This document shows, piece after piece, positions 1 through 7,479 of a stretch of 37,523 nucleotides of DNA (position 1 is the first letter of the stretch; each line of letters opens with the position of its first letter). The notes under the pieces are model-generated. The model saw nothing but the letters and a program-made list of their open reading frames with translations, was not told where the DNA came from and searched no databases. Position numbers and translations under genes: made by a program. Origin of the DNA: CAIQJJ01 sp964606085 (GTDB lineage Bacteria; Chloroflexota; Anaerolineae; Anaerolineales; UBA4823); the NCBI GenBank assembly GCA_964606085.1, contig CAZSFD010000050.1, forward strand, positions 1 to 37,523, in the 5' to 3' direction.

Positions 1-1
1 C

Positions 2-937
2 CTTATTCCGGGCATCCTGGCAGCCACGCAGCAGGTTTTCGTGTCTGGGCTGATGACCGCTGCCGGGCATGTTTCACTGCCTGCCGTGTGCGCCTGTGCC
101 GAGATCATCCAGCGCACCGCCTCGATCAGCCCAGATGGGTTCAAAAACCTGTATTTCTGCGCCTCTGCCAACGTGCCGCCCGGCGCGCCCTTCTTCCCGG
201 CTGCCTACCACGCGCCGCAGGCCGAACGCCCCGGCTTTGCCCTGGCCATGCAGGCCGCTGACCTGGCCGTGGGTGCTTTCAGCCAGGCGCGTGATCTGAC
301 CGCCGCCCGCCAGTCATTGACCGACGCCCTCGAACTTCACGCCCGCACCCTGGCCGCGATTGGCTGCAAGCTGGCCGATGAATTTCACGCCTCGTGGGGT
401 GGCATTGATTTCTCGCTCGCCCCCTATCCAGCCGAGGCCGAGTCGCTCGGCGCGGCGCTCGAAGCGCTGGGCGTACCGGCCCTCGGCAGACATGGCTCAC
501 TGGCGGCGGCGGCTATCCTGGCTGATACGGTGGATCGGGCGAATTTTGGGCGGGCGGGGTTCAGCGGCCTGATGCTGCCCGTGTTGGAAGATACCCGCCT
601 GGCGCAGCGTGCTGCCGATGGCTCGCTGACCATCACCGACCTCCTGCTCTACTCTGCCGTATGCGGCACCGGTCTCGATACCATCCCCCTGCCCGGCGAC
701 GCCACCGTGGACGAACTCTATGCCGTGCTGCTCGACGTGGCCGCCCTGGCGCAGCGCCTCGATAAGCCGCTGACCGCTCGCCTGATGCCCATTCTTGGCA
801 AGCAGGCTGGCGACCCCACCGATTTCGACTTCGCCTTTTTTGCCAACAGCCGTGTGATGGCGCTCGACGCACGTCCTTTGGCTGGCCTGCTGGCCGGGGA
901 TGAAAAGGTGTCCTTGCTGGCGCGCCACCGCCGATAA
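2..937 (+). CDS. DUF711 (UPF0210) family protein, 5'-truncated by the window edge
   Basis: The reading frame is open from base 2, so the gene starts before the window. A GTG at 41 is in frame but is probably internal. The family is recognised from conserved stretches: GFKNLYFCASANV near the start, GGIDFSLAP in the middle and CGTGLDTIPLPGD towards the end. Proteins of this family (UPF0210) are usually a little over 400 residues and are soluble; their reaction is not firmly established, although the fold resembles glycyl-radical and decarboxylase-like proteins. About 311 residues are visible here, so roughly the first quarter is missing. The stop is 58 bases before the next gene, which lies on the same strand, so co-transcription is possible. 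The family call is confident; no function can be given. Confidence 0.85.
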   Translation, partial: LIPGILAATQQVFVSGLMTAAGHVSLPAVCACAEIIQRTASISPDGFKNLYFCASANVPPGAPFFPAAYHAPQAERPGFALAMQAADLAVGAFSQARDLTAARQSLTDALELHARTLAAIGCKLADEFHASWGGIDFSLAPYPAEAESLGAALEALGVPALGRHGSLAAAAILADTVDRANFGRAGFSGLMLPVLEDTRLAQRAADGSLTITDLLLYSAVCGTGLDTIPLPGDATVDELYAVLLDVAALAQRLDKPLTARLMPILGKQAGDPTDFDFAFFANSRVMALDARPLAGLLAGDEKVSLLARHRR

Positions 938-995
938 TGCACTCGAATAACAATCCCCCCCCGCCCCATTCCCGTTTACGCGAGTTTATCCGCAT

Positions 996-1952
996 ATGCC
1001 CCAACTTCCTTACCACTACACTGCCTTTGGCCTGTCCATTCAATCGGAAATCCCCCTGGCGGGCCTGCTGCCAGGAGCGCCAACCGCGCCGCTGAGCGCA
1101 GTCCCGGTGTTTGTGCGCCAGGGCGAAACGCCTGAAAGCCTGCCGCCGCCCTGTGTGAGCGGGGTGCTTTACCAGGCCACCCAGGGCCAGTTTTTGCTCA
1201 CACTCGAAAATATCGCGCGCTATTGGGTGCGTGAGGGGCAAGATATTATCGTGCAGACCTTTCCTGGCGCCGATGAAGCGGCGGTGCGCCTTTTTCTGCT
1301 CGGTTCGGCTTTTGCGGCTTTATTACACCAGCGCGGTTTGCTGGCGTTGCACAGCAGCGGTATCGTCATCGAAAAAGATGGGCAGAAAAGCGCCGTGCTG
1401 TTTGCCGGGCGCAGCGGGGCGGGAAAATCTACCCTGGCGGCGGAATTTCAGCGGCGCGGCTTCTTGCTCGTGGCCGATGATAAGTGCACCATCGTGTTGG
1501 AAAATGGGCAGCCCCTGGCCTATCCGGGCTTCCCGCATTTACGTTTGTGGCAAGACGCGGCGCAAAAGCTGGAGATGGATACCGATGCGCTGTCGCCTGT
1601 GCGGGCAGACATCGAAAAATACAGCCTTTCGACCGCAGACAGCTTTCATGCTGAGCCTTTGCCGCTGCGGGCGGTCTATTTGCTCCACATGCATAATGCC
1701 GCCCATATCGAGTTGACGCCGGTGGAAGGGATGTTGAAATTTCGCTCCCTGCTGCGCAACACCTTTCGCCAGCGCTTCCTCGATGGCCTGGGGATGCGCC
1801 CGGCGCATTTCCAGTTGGCCTCGGGCGTGGCCCAGCATGTGCGTGTGGTGCGCGCTTTTCGCCCGATGCACCCCTTTTTGCTGGCAGAACTGGCCGATCA
1901 GATTTTGCTTGACCTGGAGCGTGCTGATGTCGCCGCAATTGCCCCTGCCTGA
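996..1952 (+). CDS. HPr kinase/phosphorylase-like (HprK-type P-loop) protein
   Basis: A 318-residue protein with a P-loop GRSGAGKST at about residues 138-146, followed by ADDKCTIV at 160-167. This is the arrangement of the C-terminal kinase domain of HPr kinase/phosphorylase. The N-terminal 115 residues do not resemble the HprK N-terminal domain. Stand-alone HprK-like proteins of this sort are usually not the carbon-catabolite regulator; some modify ribosomal peptides such as lasso peptides, and most are uncharacterised. The next gene, a sulfotransferase, starts 26 bases before this one stops, so translation is probably coupled and the two likely share a pathway. No Shine-Dalgarno sequence is evident before the ATG. 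The fold is confident; the substrate is unknown. It could phosphorylate a peptide, a small molecule or a protein. Confidence 0.75.
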   Translation: MPQLPYHYTAFGLSIQSEIPLAGLLPGAPTAPLSAVPVFVRQGETPESLPPPCVSGVLYQATQGQFLLTLENIARYWVREGQDIIVQTFPGADEAAVRLFLLGSAFAALLHQRGLLALHSSGIVIEKDGQKSAVLFAGRSGAGKSTLAAEFQRRGFLLVADDKCTIVLENGQPLAYPGFPHLRLWQDAAQKLEMDTDALSPVRADIEKYSLSTADSFHAEPLPLRAVYLLHMHNAAHIELTPVEGMLKFRSLLRNTFRQRFLDGLGMRPAHFQLASGVAQHVRVVRAFRPMHPFLLAELADQILLDLERADVAAIAPA

Positions 1953-2823
1953 AAAGTCCCCCGTCGCCCGCGGCCTGGTTTGGCTGGCTTCGTATCCGAA
2001 ATCGGGCAATACCTGGATGCGCGCCTTCCTCACCAATTACCAGCGCAATAGCGACCAACCTGCCGACATCAATGAGATGGATGGCGGCCCGATTGCCAGC
2101 GCCCGCGAGTTATTCGACGATGAAGTGGGCGTGGAAGCCTCTGACCTGACCCTCGACGAAATTGACCGCCTGCGTCCGCTGGTCTACACCCAATATGCCC
2201 GCAGCCTGAAAACGCTTGAGTTTCTCAAAATTCACGATGCCTACATCCTCACCAGCCGCGGCGCGCCGATGATTCCGCCGCAGGCCACCTATGCCACCCT
2301 GTATATCCTGCGTAACCCGCTGGATGTCGCCATTTCTTACGCCCATCACAGCCATTGCACTGTGGATGAGGCGATTCAGTTTATGGCCGAGGATGATCAT
2401 GCCCTGGTGGGCAGTAAGCGCCGTTTGCATAACCAGTTGCGCCAGATATTGCTCACCTGGAGCGGGCATGTACTCAGTTGGGTGGATGCGCCGGGCATGA
2501 ATGTGATGGTGGTGCGCTATGAAGAACTGCAACGCGACCCAACCGCTGCCTTTGGCGCGGTGGTGCGTTTCCTCGGCCTGCCCGAAGAACCCGCCCGGCT
2601 GCAAAGAGCCATCGCCTTTTCCTCCTTCGACACCCTCAAACAGCAGGAACAGGAACATGGCTTTCGTGAGAAGATGCCCCTGGCCGAGTCGTTTTTCCGC
2701 CAGGGACGCAGCGGCGGTTGGCGCGCAACGCTTTCTCCTGGCCAGGTTCAAGCCATCATCGCCGCCCACGGCGCGGTGATGCAGCGCTTTGGCTACCTGG
2801 ATGACGCCGGGCAGCCGGTTTGA
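1927..2823 (+). CDS. Sulfotransferase domain protein (PAPS-dependent)
   Basis: Encodes 298 residues from an ATG at 1927, inside the end of the HprK-like gene. The frame is open further upstream, but homology begins just after this ATG. The 5'-phosphosulfate-binding loop is YPKSGNTW at residues 23-30. The 3'-phosphate-binding segment is RNPLDVAIS near 119-127. A late GRSGGWR motif matches the GxxGxWK element of the family. Together these indicate a cytosolic-type sulfotransferase that moves sulfate from PAPS to an acceptor hydroxyl or amine. The acceptor cannot be read from sequence. The 26-base overlap with the HprK-like gene suggests coupled expression and a shared product, for example a doubly modified metabolite or peptide. 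The glutamine synthetase gene converges on it with 8 bases between the stops. Confidence 0.85.
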   Translation: MSPQLPLPEKSPVARGLVWLASYPKSGNTWMRAFLTNYQRNSDQPADINEMDGGPIASARELFDDEVGVEASDLTLDEIDRLRPLVYTQYARSLKTLEFLKIHDAYILTSRGAPMIPPQATYATLYILRNPLDVAISYAHHSHCTVDEAIQFMAEDDHALVGSKRRLHNQLRQILLTWSGHVLSWVDAPGMNVMVVRYEELQRDPTAAFGAVVRFLGLPEEPARLQRAIAFSSFDTLKQQEQEHGFREKMPLAESFFRQGRSGGWRATLSPGQVQAIIAAHGAVMQRFGYLDDAGQPV

Positions 2824-2831
2824 GAACCGGG

Positions 2832-4166
2832 CTAATAATTTGCCAGATATTTTTCCAATTCCCAGGGGGTCACTTCCAGGCGGAAATCTTCCCATTCCAG
2901 GCGTTTGGCCGAAATGAAGCGCTCGGTGAGATGCGCCCCCAGGGCGGCGCAGATCACTTCGTCCTCTTCGAGGGCGTTGATGGCCTGGTTGAGCGAACCC
3001 GGTAAGATGCCCAGCGGCGAAGGGGCGCGCCGATCCAGCAGGTAGATGTTTTCCTCGGTGGCCTCAGGCACGGGCAGTTCGCGGCGGATGCCATCCAGCC
3101 CGGCGGCGAGCATGACCGCAAAAGCCAGGTAGGGGTTGCAACTGGGGTCTGGGTTGCGCAGTTCGATGCGGGTCGATTCGCTGCCGGAGGCGCGTGGCAC
3201 GCGGATCAGTGCCGAGCGGTTGATGCGCGCCCAACTGATGAAGACGGGGGCCTCGTAACCGGCCACCAGGCGCTTATACGAATTGACCAGCGGGGCCAAT
3301 ATCGGACACATGCCGCGGGCGTGGGCCAACTGCCCGGCGATGAAATGCTTGGCGATCTTCGACAGCCCGTGCGCATCGCCGGGGTCGGCGAAGGCGTTCT
3401 TGCCATTGGCGATAAACTCCAGGCTTTGATGAACGTGCATACCGCTGCCGTTGATGCCGCGCACCGGCTTGGGCAGGAAGGTGCAATACAGCCCGTTGGC
3501 CTGCGCCACCACCTTGAGCGCCACGCGCAGCGTGACGGCGTTATCGGCGGTGCTGAGGGCGTCGGAGTAGCGAAAGTCAATTTCGTGCTGGCCGTGGGCG
3601 CCTTCGTGGTGCATGGCTTCGACTTGCAAGCCGAGGGCTTCGAGGGTGTTGGCCATCTGGCGGCGCAGGCCGGCGGCCATATCGGAAGGGGCGTCGAAGT
3701 AGGAGGCCAGGTCGTGTGGGTTGGGGGGCAGCAGGCTGCCATCGGCGTGCGGCTTGAGCAGGAAAAATTCCAGTTCGGGGCCGGTGTTGTAGCGGAAGCC
3801 CATTTCCTCGGCGGCGGTGAGGGCGCGGCGCAGCACGGCGCGTGGGTCGCCCTGGAAGGGCTGGCCGTCTGGCGTGTAGACATCGCAGATCAGGCGGGCG
3901 GTGGCTTCCTCGCCGCCCAGCCAGGGCAGGATGGCCAGGGTGTTCAGGTCGGGGCGCAGGTGCATGTCGCTTTCGGCGATGCGGGCGAAGCCCTCGATAG
4001 ACGAGCCATCAAACCAGATGCCGTTTTCGAGGGCGTGCGGCAATTCACGCGAGGGAATGGTCACGTTCTTGACCACGCCGACCACATCGGTGAATTGCAA
4101 ATCCATGTAGTGAATGCGTTTTTCTTCGACGATGCGCAGGATGTCGGAAATGGATGAGGGGGGCAT
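2832..4166 (-). CDS. glnA: Glutamine synthetase, type I
   Basis: Condenses glutamate and ammonia with ATP to make glutamine; a cytosolic dodecamer in this family. The protein is 444 residues from the ATG at 4166, the usual length of the short (alpha) GSI form. An in-frame start further upstream would add 27 unconserved residues crossing an intergenic repeat, so it was not used. Visible motifs are ENGIWFDGSSIEGF (near 47-60), the metal-ligand segment GPELEFF (near 129-135), MHHEGAHGQHEIDF (near 185-198), the ATP-site histidines in GSGMHVHQSL, and the flap and arginine segment NRSALIRVP. The C-terminus ends WELEKYLANY. I see no adenylylation tyrosine motif of the GSI-beta type, so feedback control rather than covalent control is likely. 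It appears monocistronic. Confidence 0.95.
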   Translation of the reverse strand: MPPSSISDILRIVEEKRIHYMDLQFTDVVGVVKNVTIPSRELPHALENGIWFDGSSIEGFARIAESDMHLRPDLNTLAILPWLGGEEATARLICDVYTPDGQPFQGDPRAVLRRALTAAEEMGFRYNTGPELEFFLLKPHADGSLLPPNPHDLASYFDAPSDMAAGLRRQMANTLEALGLQVEAMHHEGAHGQHEIDFRYSDALSTADNAVTLRVALKVVAQANGLYCTFLPKPVRGINGSGMHVHQSLEFIANGKNAFADPGDAHGLSKIAKHFIAGQLAHARGMCPILAPLVNSYKRLVAGYEAPVFISWARINRSALIRVPRASGSESTRIELRNPDPSCNPYLAFAVMLAAGLDGIRRELPVPEATEENIYLLDRRAPSPLGILPGSLNQAINALEEDEVICAALGAHLTERFISAKRLEWEDFRLEVTPWELEKYLANY

Positions 4167-4226
4167 AAGGGCTGTCTTTCTGGTTGGGTGAATTTTGTTC
4201 CACTGATGGTGGCGGGTGAACCCGTT

Positions 4227-4274
4227 GGTTGAGCCTGTCGAAACCAACGCTGCCCGGTTTCGACAGGCTCAACC
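4227..4274. repeat. Perfect 19-bp inverted repeat between the PfkB kinase gene and glnA
   Basis: The left arm GGTTGAGCCTGTCGAAACC (4227-4245) and the right arm GGTTTCGACAGGCTCAACC (4256-4274) are exact reverse complements around a 10-base spacer. The core resembles the TGAGCNTGTCGAA palindromes scattered between genes in many bacterial phyla. It lies 28 bases past the stop of the kinase gene and 61 bases before glnA, so it could terminate or attenuate transcription, or be a dispersed repetitive extragenic palindrome. No U-run follows it on the minus strand, which argues against a simple intrinsic terminator. Confidence 0.8.
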
Positions 4275-4302
4275 GGCGGAGAATTACGAAAAGGTGGAAC
4301 GG

Positions 4303-5238
4303 TCAATCATTGCCGGAATGGTTATACCCGCGCGCCTGCAAAAACGCCAGGGTTTGCTCAAAGGTGGGAATGCCGCGCCGCCCGCCGGGTTGGGTGCATT
4401 TGATGGCGGCGACGGCGCTGGCGAAACGGGCGGCGCGTGGCAAATCCCAGTTGTGCAGCAGGGCCACCAGGTAAGCCCCGTGAAAGACATCTCCGGCCCC
4501 GGTGGTATCTACCACGTCCACGCGGAAGGCGGGCGTGTGGAAACGTTCGGTGGCCGTGACCGTGTAGCTGCCCTGCTCGCCCTCCGTTTGGACGACGATG
4601 CGCGGCCCGAGGGTCAATGCGGCTGCGCCGCTTTCCCACGGATCAGCCAGCCCGGTGAGCGATTGGCCAAAGCCCGCCGCGCAGATCAAAATATCGGCCT
4701 GGCGCACCAGTTCATGCCAGGTTGCCGAGAGCGGCCCGCCGTCGGTTTTCGTGCCATCCAGGCAGACCTGTACGCCGGCTTCGTGCGCCCATTGTGCAGC
4801 CTGGAGCGCGGCGGTGGGGTAGTAGCCATCGAGATGCAGGAATTGGGCCGATTGGATGTAGGCCCGGTCGAGTTCGGCCACCTGCAAGGGGGTGGCGCCA
4901 TCTTTGCGCATGCCCGAAAAGACGCGTTCGCCGCTATCTTCGTGGACGTAGACCAGCACGAGTTGATTTTCTGGCTCGTCGCGGCGCACCATGCGGCTCA
5001 AATCTACCCCGGCCTGGCGGAAGGATGCCAGCTTGCGTTCGGCCATCTCGTCGTTGCCGGCGGTGCTGATGAAGCCCACGTTGGCGCCCAGCCGCGCCGC
5101 GGCCACGCAGGCCGTCCCGGCCATGCCGCCGCCATCCATGCCAAACGCGCCGAATGATCCGCAGCCTTCCCAGGTGGGCAGGTCGCGCAGGCGGATGAGA
5201 ATATCGAGGGTGGCCATGCCGAGGCCGATGATGTTCAT
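4303..5238 (-). CDS. PfkB-family carbohydrate kinase
   Basis: A 311-residue kinase of the ribokinase/PfkB superfamily, predicted to phosphorylate a sugar or nucleoside with ATP. The first signature is the Gly-rich GGGMAGTACVAAARLG near residues 36-51. The second, DTTGAGDVFHGAYL at about 244-257, holds the anion hole and the catalytic aspartate (about D250). The substrate cannot be fixed from these motifs; fructokinase, ribokinase, KDG kinase and sulfofructose kinase share them. The ATG directly follows the TAA of the upstream isomerase gene with no gap, so the two are almost certainly translated together as an isomerase-kinase step of one sugar pathway. A perfect inverted repeat follows the stop. 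Confidence 0.88.
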   Translation of the reverse strand: MNIIGLGMATLDILIRLRDLPTWEGCGSFGAFGMDGGGMAGTACVAAARLGANVGFISTAGNDEMAERKLASFRQAGVDLSRMVRRDEPENQLVLVYVHEDSGERVFSGMRKDGATPLQVAELDRAYIQSAQFLHLDGYYPTAALQAAQWAHEAGVQVCLDGTKTDGGPLSATWHELVRQADILICAAGFGQSLTGLADPWESGAAALTLGPRIVVQTEGEQGSYTVTATERFHTPAFRVDVVDTTGAGDVFHGAYLVALLHNWDLPRAARFASAVAAIKCTQPGGRRGIPTFEQTLAFLQARGYNHSGND

Positions 5239-6702
5239 TTACACAATCACCGGTTGGATGCCGAGAAACTTGCACGCCATTACGAGTGCGGCGCGTTGAT
5301 CGCCGTGGATCATGCTGGCGTGGTGGACGAAACCTTCTTCGACCAGGGTGCGATACAGTTTGGCGTGATCGGCCACGCGCACCCACGCCCACGTTCCAGC
5401 CAGGGTTTCGTCGGAGGGGATGATTTCGCCGGTGGTGATCAGCATCTTCCAGGCGTCGTCGTACTCTTGTAGGCGGCAGAAGGTGACGACGCCGGGGCGA
5501 AGCTGGAATTGGTAGAGGCCGGCTTGTGCGTCTTCGGCGGGGGCAACCTGCACGCCCTGCATATCGTGGCGCGAGCGGATGGCGGTGTGGGCGGGGTTGT
5601 CGGCCAGGCAGACCGGGGCGTTGCCGCAGTGCCAGGCCAGGAATTGACCCTCGTCGTCACGATGTTGGATCGTCCAATCAATGAAGTGGGGCAGGGTCTC
5701 GCCCAGGGCGGCGCGGTAGTTGACCAGCATGGCCAGCGCGCCGAGGATATCTACCTCGCAGGCAGTCAGCATCCCCTGGCCGGTCAGGCGGCCAAACAGC
5801 GCACACGTCGAAAAGCCATATTGCGCCTGGATACTCGGCCAGCAGTGCATGGCCATGGCCGAGAGTTTGTTGCGGTTGAAAAATTCGGTCAGGGCCAGTT
5901 CCATCTTGGCGGCCTTGAGCAAGTACGCCTCGGAGACGGTCACTTCGGCCACTTCGCCGCGAATGCTGGCGATTTTGGCCTGCACGGCGGGGGCGTCATC
6001 GGCCAGGGATTGGGCGCGGCGCACCACGTCGGCCACTTCAGTCACGATCACGTTCTGGCCGAACTTGCGCACCATAGCGGTCTCATCGTAAGCCACGGTC
6101 TCGAAGGTAGCCGGGCGCAAGCCCACCTGCCCGATACGAGCGCCCCGCAGCCCCTTAACTACTGAGACGGCGCGCACGAAGGTCTCGATTTCGGCCAGGA
6201 AAGCGCTCTCATCGTGGAAGAAAATGCCGGCGTAGTGGAAGGGGATTTTGCGCCGATACAGCCCGGAGGCGATGGACAGCGTGCCGCAGTACGAATCGGA
6301 GACGCGCGCCAGGCTGGCTGCCTCAGGCACGGGCGGTTCTTTGGTGGCGTAGAGCAGCACCGGCCGGCCCAGCTTTTCGGCGATCTTGACCGCCGAGCGC
6401 TCATCGCCAAAGTTGAGTGCGGCGATGAGCAGGCCGTCCACATGCTGGCGGGCGAAGTATTCGGCCAGGGCTTCGGCGTGGTCGAGGTGGTAGACGGCTC
6501 CATCAGGCGTGTAGCCAGCGTCGGGGTCGAGGGTGCGGGCGTCGGTAGGGTGGACGCCGGGGGCCACCAGTTCAAGGCCGGGCACGTTGGGCAAAACTGC
6601 CAGCGCCTGGCGGCGCAGTTGGGCGCACCAATCGGGGATGGGGGCATCCCCGCCGTGACGGACGGAGGGGATCAGGCCGAGTTTGATGGTTTGGGTGGGC
6701 AT
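5239..6702 (-). CDS. L-fucose/L-arabinose isomerase-like sugar isomerase
   Basis: A 487-residue protein with the fold signature of the FucI/AraA isomerases, which interconvert aldoses and ketoses with a divalent metal. Recognisable parts are the Rossmann-like N-terminal half (HVDGLLIAALNFGDER), a central TACEVDILGALAMLV whose glutamate is a likely metal ligand, and HFIDWTIQHRDDEGQFLAWH in the C-terminal domain. An AAGGAG ribosome site lies 6 bases before the ATG. It abuts the PfkB kinase gene, giving an isomerase-then-kinase pair. True L-fucose isomerase is about 590 residues and AraA about 500, and neither fucose nor arabinose genes are nearby. Sulfoquinovose isomerases of the sulfo-EMP and transaldolase routes are relatives, so the substrate remains open. 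Confidence 0.8.
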   Translation of the reverse strand: MPTQTIKLGLIPSVRHGGDAPIPDWCAQLRRQALAVLPNVPGLELVAPGVHPTDARTLDPDAGYTPDGAVYHLDHAEALAEYFARQHVDGLLIAALNFGDERSAVKIAEKLGRPVLLYATKEPPVPEAASLARVSDSYCGTLSIASGLYRRKIPFHYAGIFFHDESAFLAEIETFVRAVSVVKGLRGARIGQVGLRPATFETVAYDETAMVRKFGQNVIVTEVADVVRRAQSLADDAPAVQAKIASIRGEVAEVTVSEAYLLKAAKMELALTEFFNRNKLSAMAMHCWPSIQAQYGFSTCALFGRLTGQGMLTACEVDILGALAMLVNYRAALGETLPHFIDWTIQHRDDEGQFLAWHCGNAPVCLADNPAHTAIRSRHDMQGVQVAPAEDAQAGLYQFQLRPGVVTFCRLQEYDDAWKMLITTGEIIPSDETLAGTWAWVRVADHAKLYRTLVEEGFVHHASMIHGDQRAALVMACKFLGIQPVIV

Positions 6703-6712
6703 AGGGTCTCCT

Positions 6713-6790
6713 TTGGCATTGGTGGGCGGCCAGGCCGTTGCTCAATTGGCACGGTTGGGAGGTTTCGGTGCGGCAAACGGGGCATTTCAT
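6713..6790 (-). pseudogene. N-terminal remnant of a small zinc-ribbon (zf-TFIIB-like) protein
   Basis: Reading down the minus strand from an ATG at 6790 gives MKCPVCRTET, then LSNGLAAHQC. This spacing of CxxC and a later Cys is the start of the small zf-TFIIB-like zinc-ribbon proteins, which normally continue with Cys-Gly-Gly-x-Trp. Here the match stops after about 26 codons, where the ribosome site and start of the isomerase gene begin; the frame then runs on out of phase inside that gene. I read it as a gene fragment left by a deletion. It could instead act as a short upstream reading frame for the isomerase. It is too short to be sure. Confidence 0.4.
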
Positions 6791-6876
6791 AGGGATGTGT
6801 TTCCGAAGGGGGCTGGGGATGAGGCGTTCAGGCCGATGTTTCAGCCGATTTGCTTCACCCCTACGATTATACCCTG

Positions 6877-6885
6877 TGCTAAAAT
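6877..6885 (+). promoter_or_regulatory. Extended -10 promoter, probably giving a leaderless ubiX transcript
   Basis: TGCTAAAAT at 6877-6885 is a TGn-extended -10 element. It ends 6 bases before the ubiX ATG at 6892, and no Shine-Dalgarno sequence lies between. Transcription would start at or within a base or two of the start codon. No good -35 is spaced correctly (a TTGCTT at 6850 is too far). Confidence 0.5.
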
Positions 6886-6891
6886 CACCCC

Positions 6892-7479
6892 ATGACCCAG
6901 CCCACCCGCCTGATCGTCGCCATCACCGGGGCATCGGGGGCCATTTATGGCCTGCGTGCCTTGCAAATGTTACGTTCGCTGGCAGTCGAAAGCCACCTGG
7001 TGATCAGCCGCGCCGCCGAACAAACCCTCGAACACGAAACCGGCTGGAAGCTGCCCGGCGTGGCTGACCTGGCCGACCATGTTTACGCTCCCGAAGCAGT
7101 TGGCGCAGCCATCGCCTCGGGTTCGTTCGCCACCCAGGGGATGCTGGTGGCTCCTTGTTCGATTAAGACCCTCTCTGCCATCGCCAATTCCTACACCGCC
7201 GACCTGATCGCCCGCGCCGCCGACGTGTGCCTGAAAGAAGGCCGTCCGCTGGCCCTGATGGTGCGTGAAACCCCGCTCCATCTCGGCCACCTGCGCCTGA
7301 TGACGGCCGCGGCGGAGATGGGGGCGATCATTTTCCCGCCGGTGCCGGCTTTTTATGGCGGGGCGCAGACGGTGGACGAATTGGTCAGCGCGTCGGTGGG
7401 GCGGGCGTTGGCGCGGCTGGGGATCGAGAATTATAGCTATCCGCAATGGATAGGGGACTCTGAGGAGCGTTCAATATGA
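6892..7479 (+). CDS. ubiX: UbiX-family flavin prenyltransferase
   Basis: Makes prenylated FMN from FMN and dimethylallyl phosphate; prenyl-FMN is the cofactor of UbiD-type decarboxylases. The 195-residue length fits the family. The FMN-binding N-terminus reads AITGASGAIYGLRAL, and the second family block is VAPCSIKTLSAIANSYTADL, followed by ALMVRETPLHLGHL. The natural partner, a UbiD decarboxylase, lies 3 kb downstream on the same strand, separated by a restriction-modification pair. The stop codon overlaps the ATG of the restriction gene by four bases (ATGA). The start has no Shine-Dalgarno sequence but sits right behind an extended -10, so the message is probably leaderless. Confidence 0.93.
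   Translation: MTQPTRLIVAITGASGAIYGLRALQMLRSLAVESHLVISRAAEQTLEHETGWKLPGVADLADHVYAPEAVGAAIASGSFATQGMLVAPCSIKTLSAIANSYTADLIARAADVCLKEGRPLALMVRETPLHLGHLRLMTAAAEMGAIIFPPVPAFYGGAQTVDELVSASVGRALARLGIENYSYPQWIGDSEERSI

Noticed and set aside
996..2823. A lasso-peptide biosynthetic cluster around the HprK-like kinase
   Set aside because: No precursor peptide, RRE/protease or cyclase gene is visible nearby; only the two tailoring-type genes are present.
3321..4157. Long plus-strand open frame opposite glnA (278 codons)
   Set aside because: It is the antisense shadow of a GC-rich conserved gene; the protein is Gly/Val/Gln-rich with no recognisable domain.
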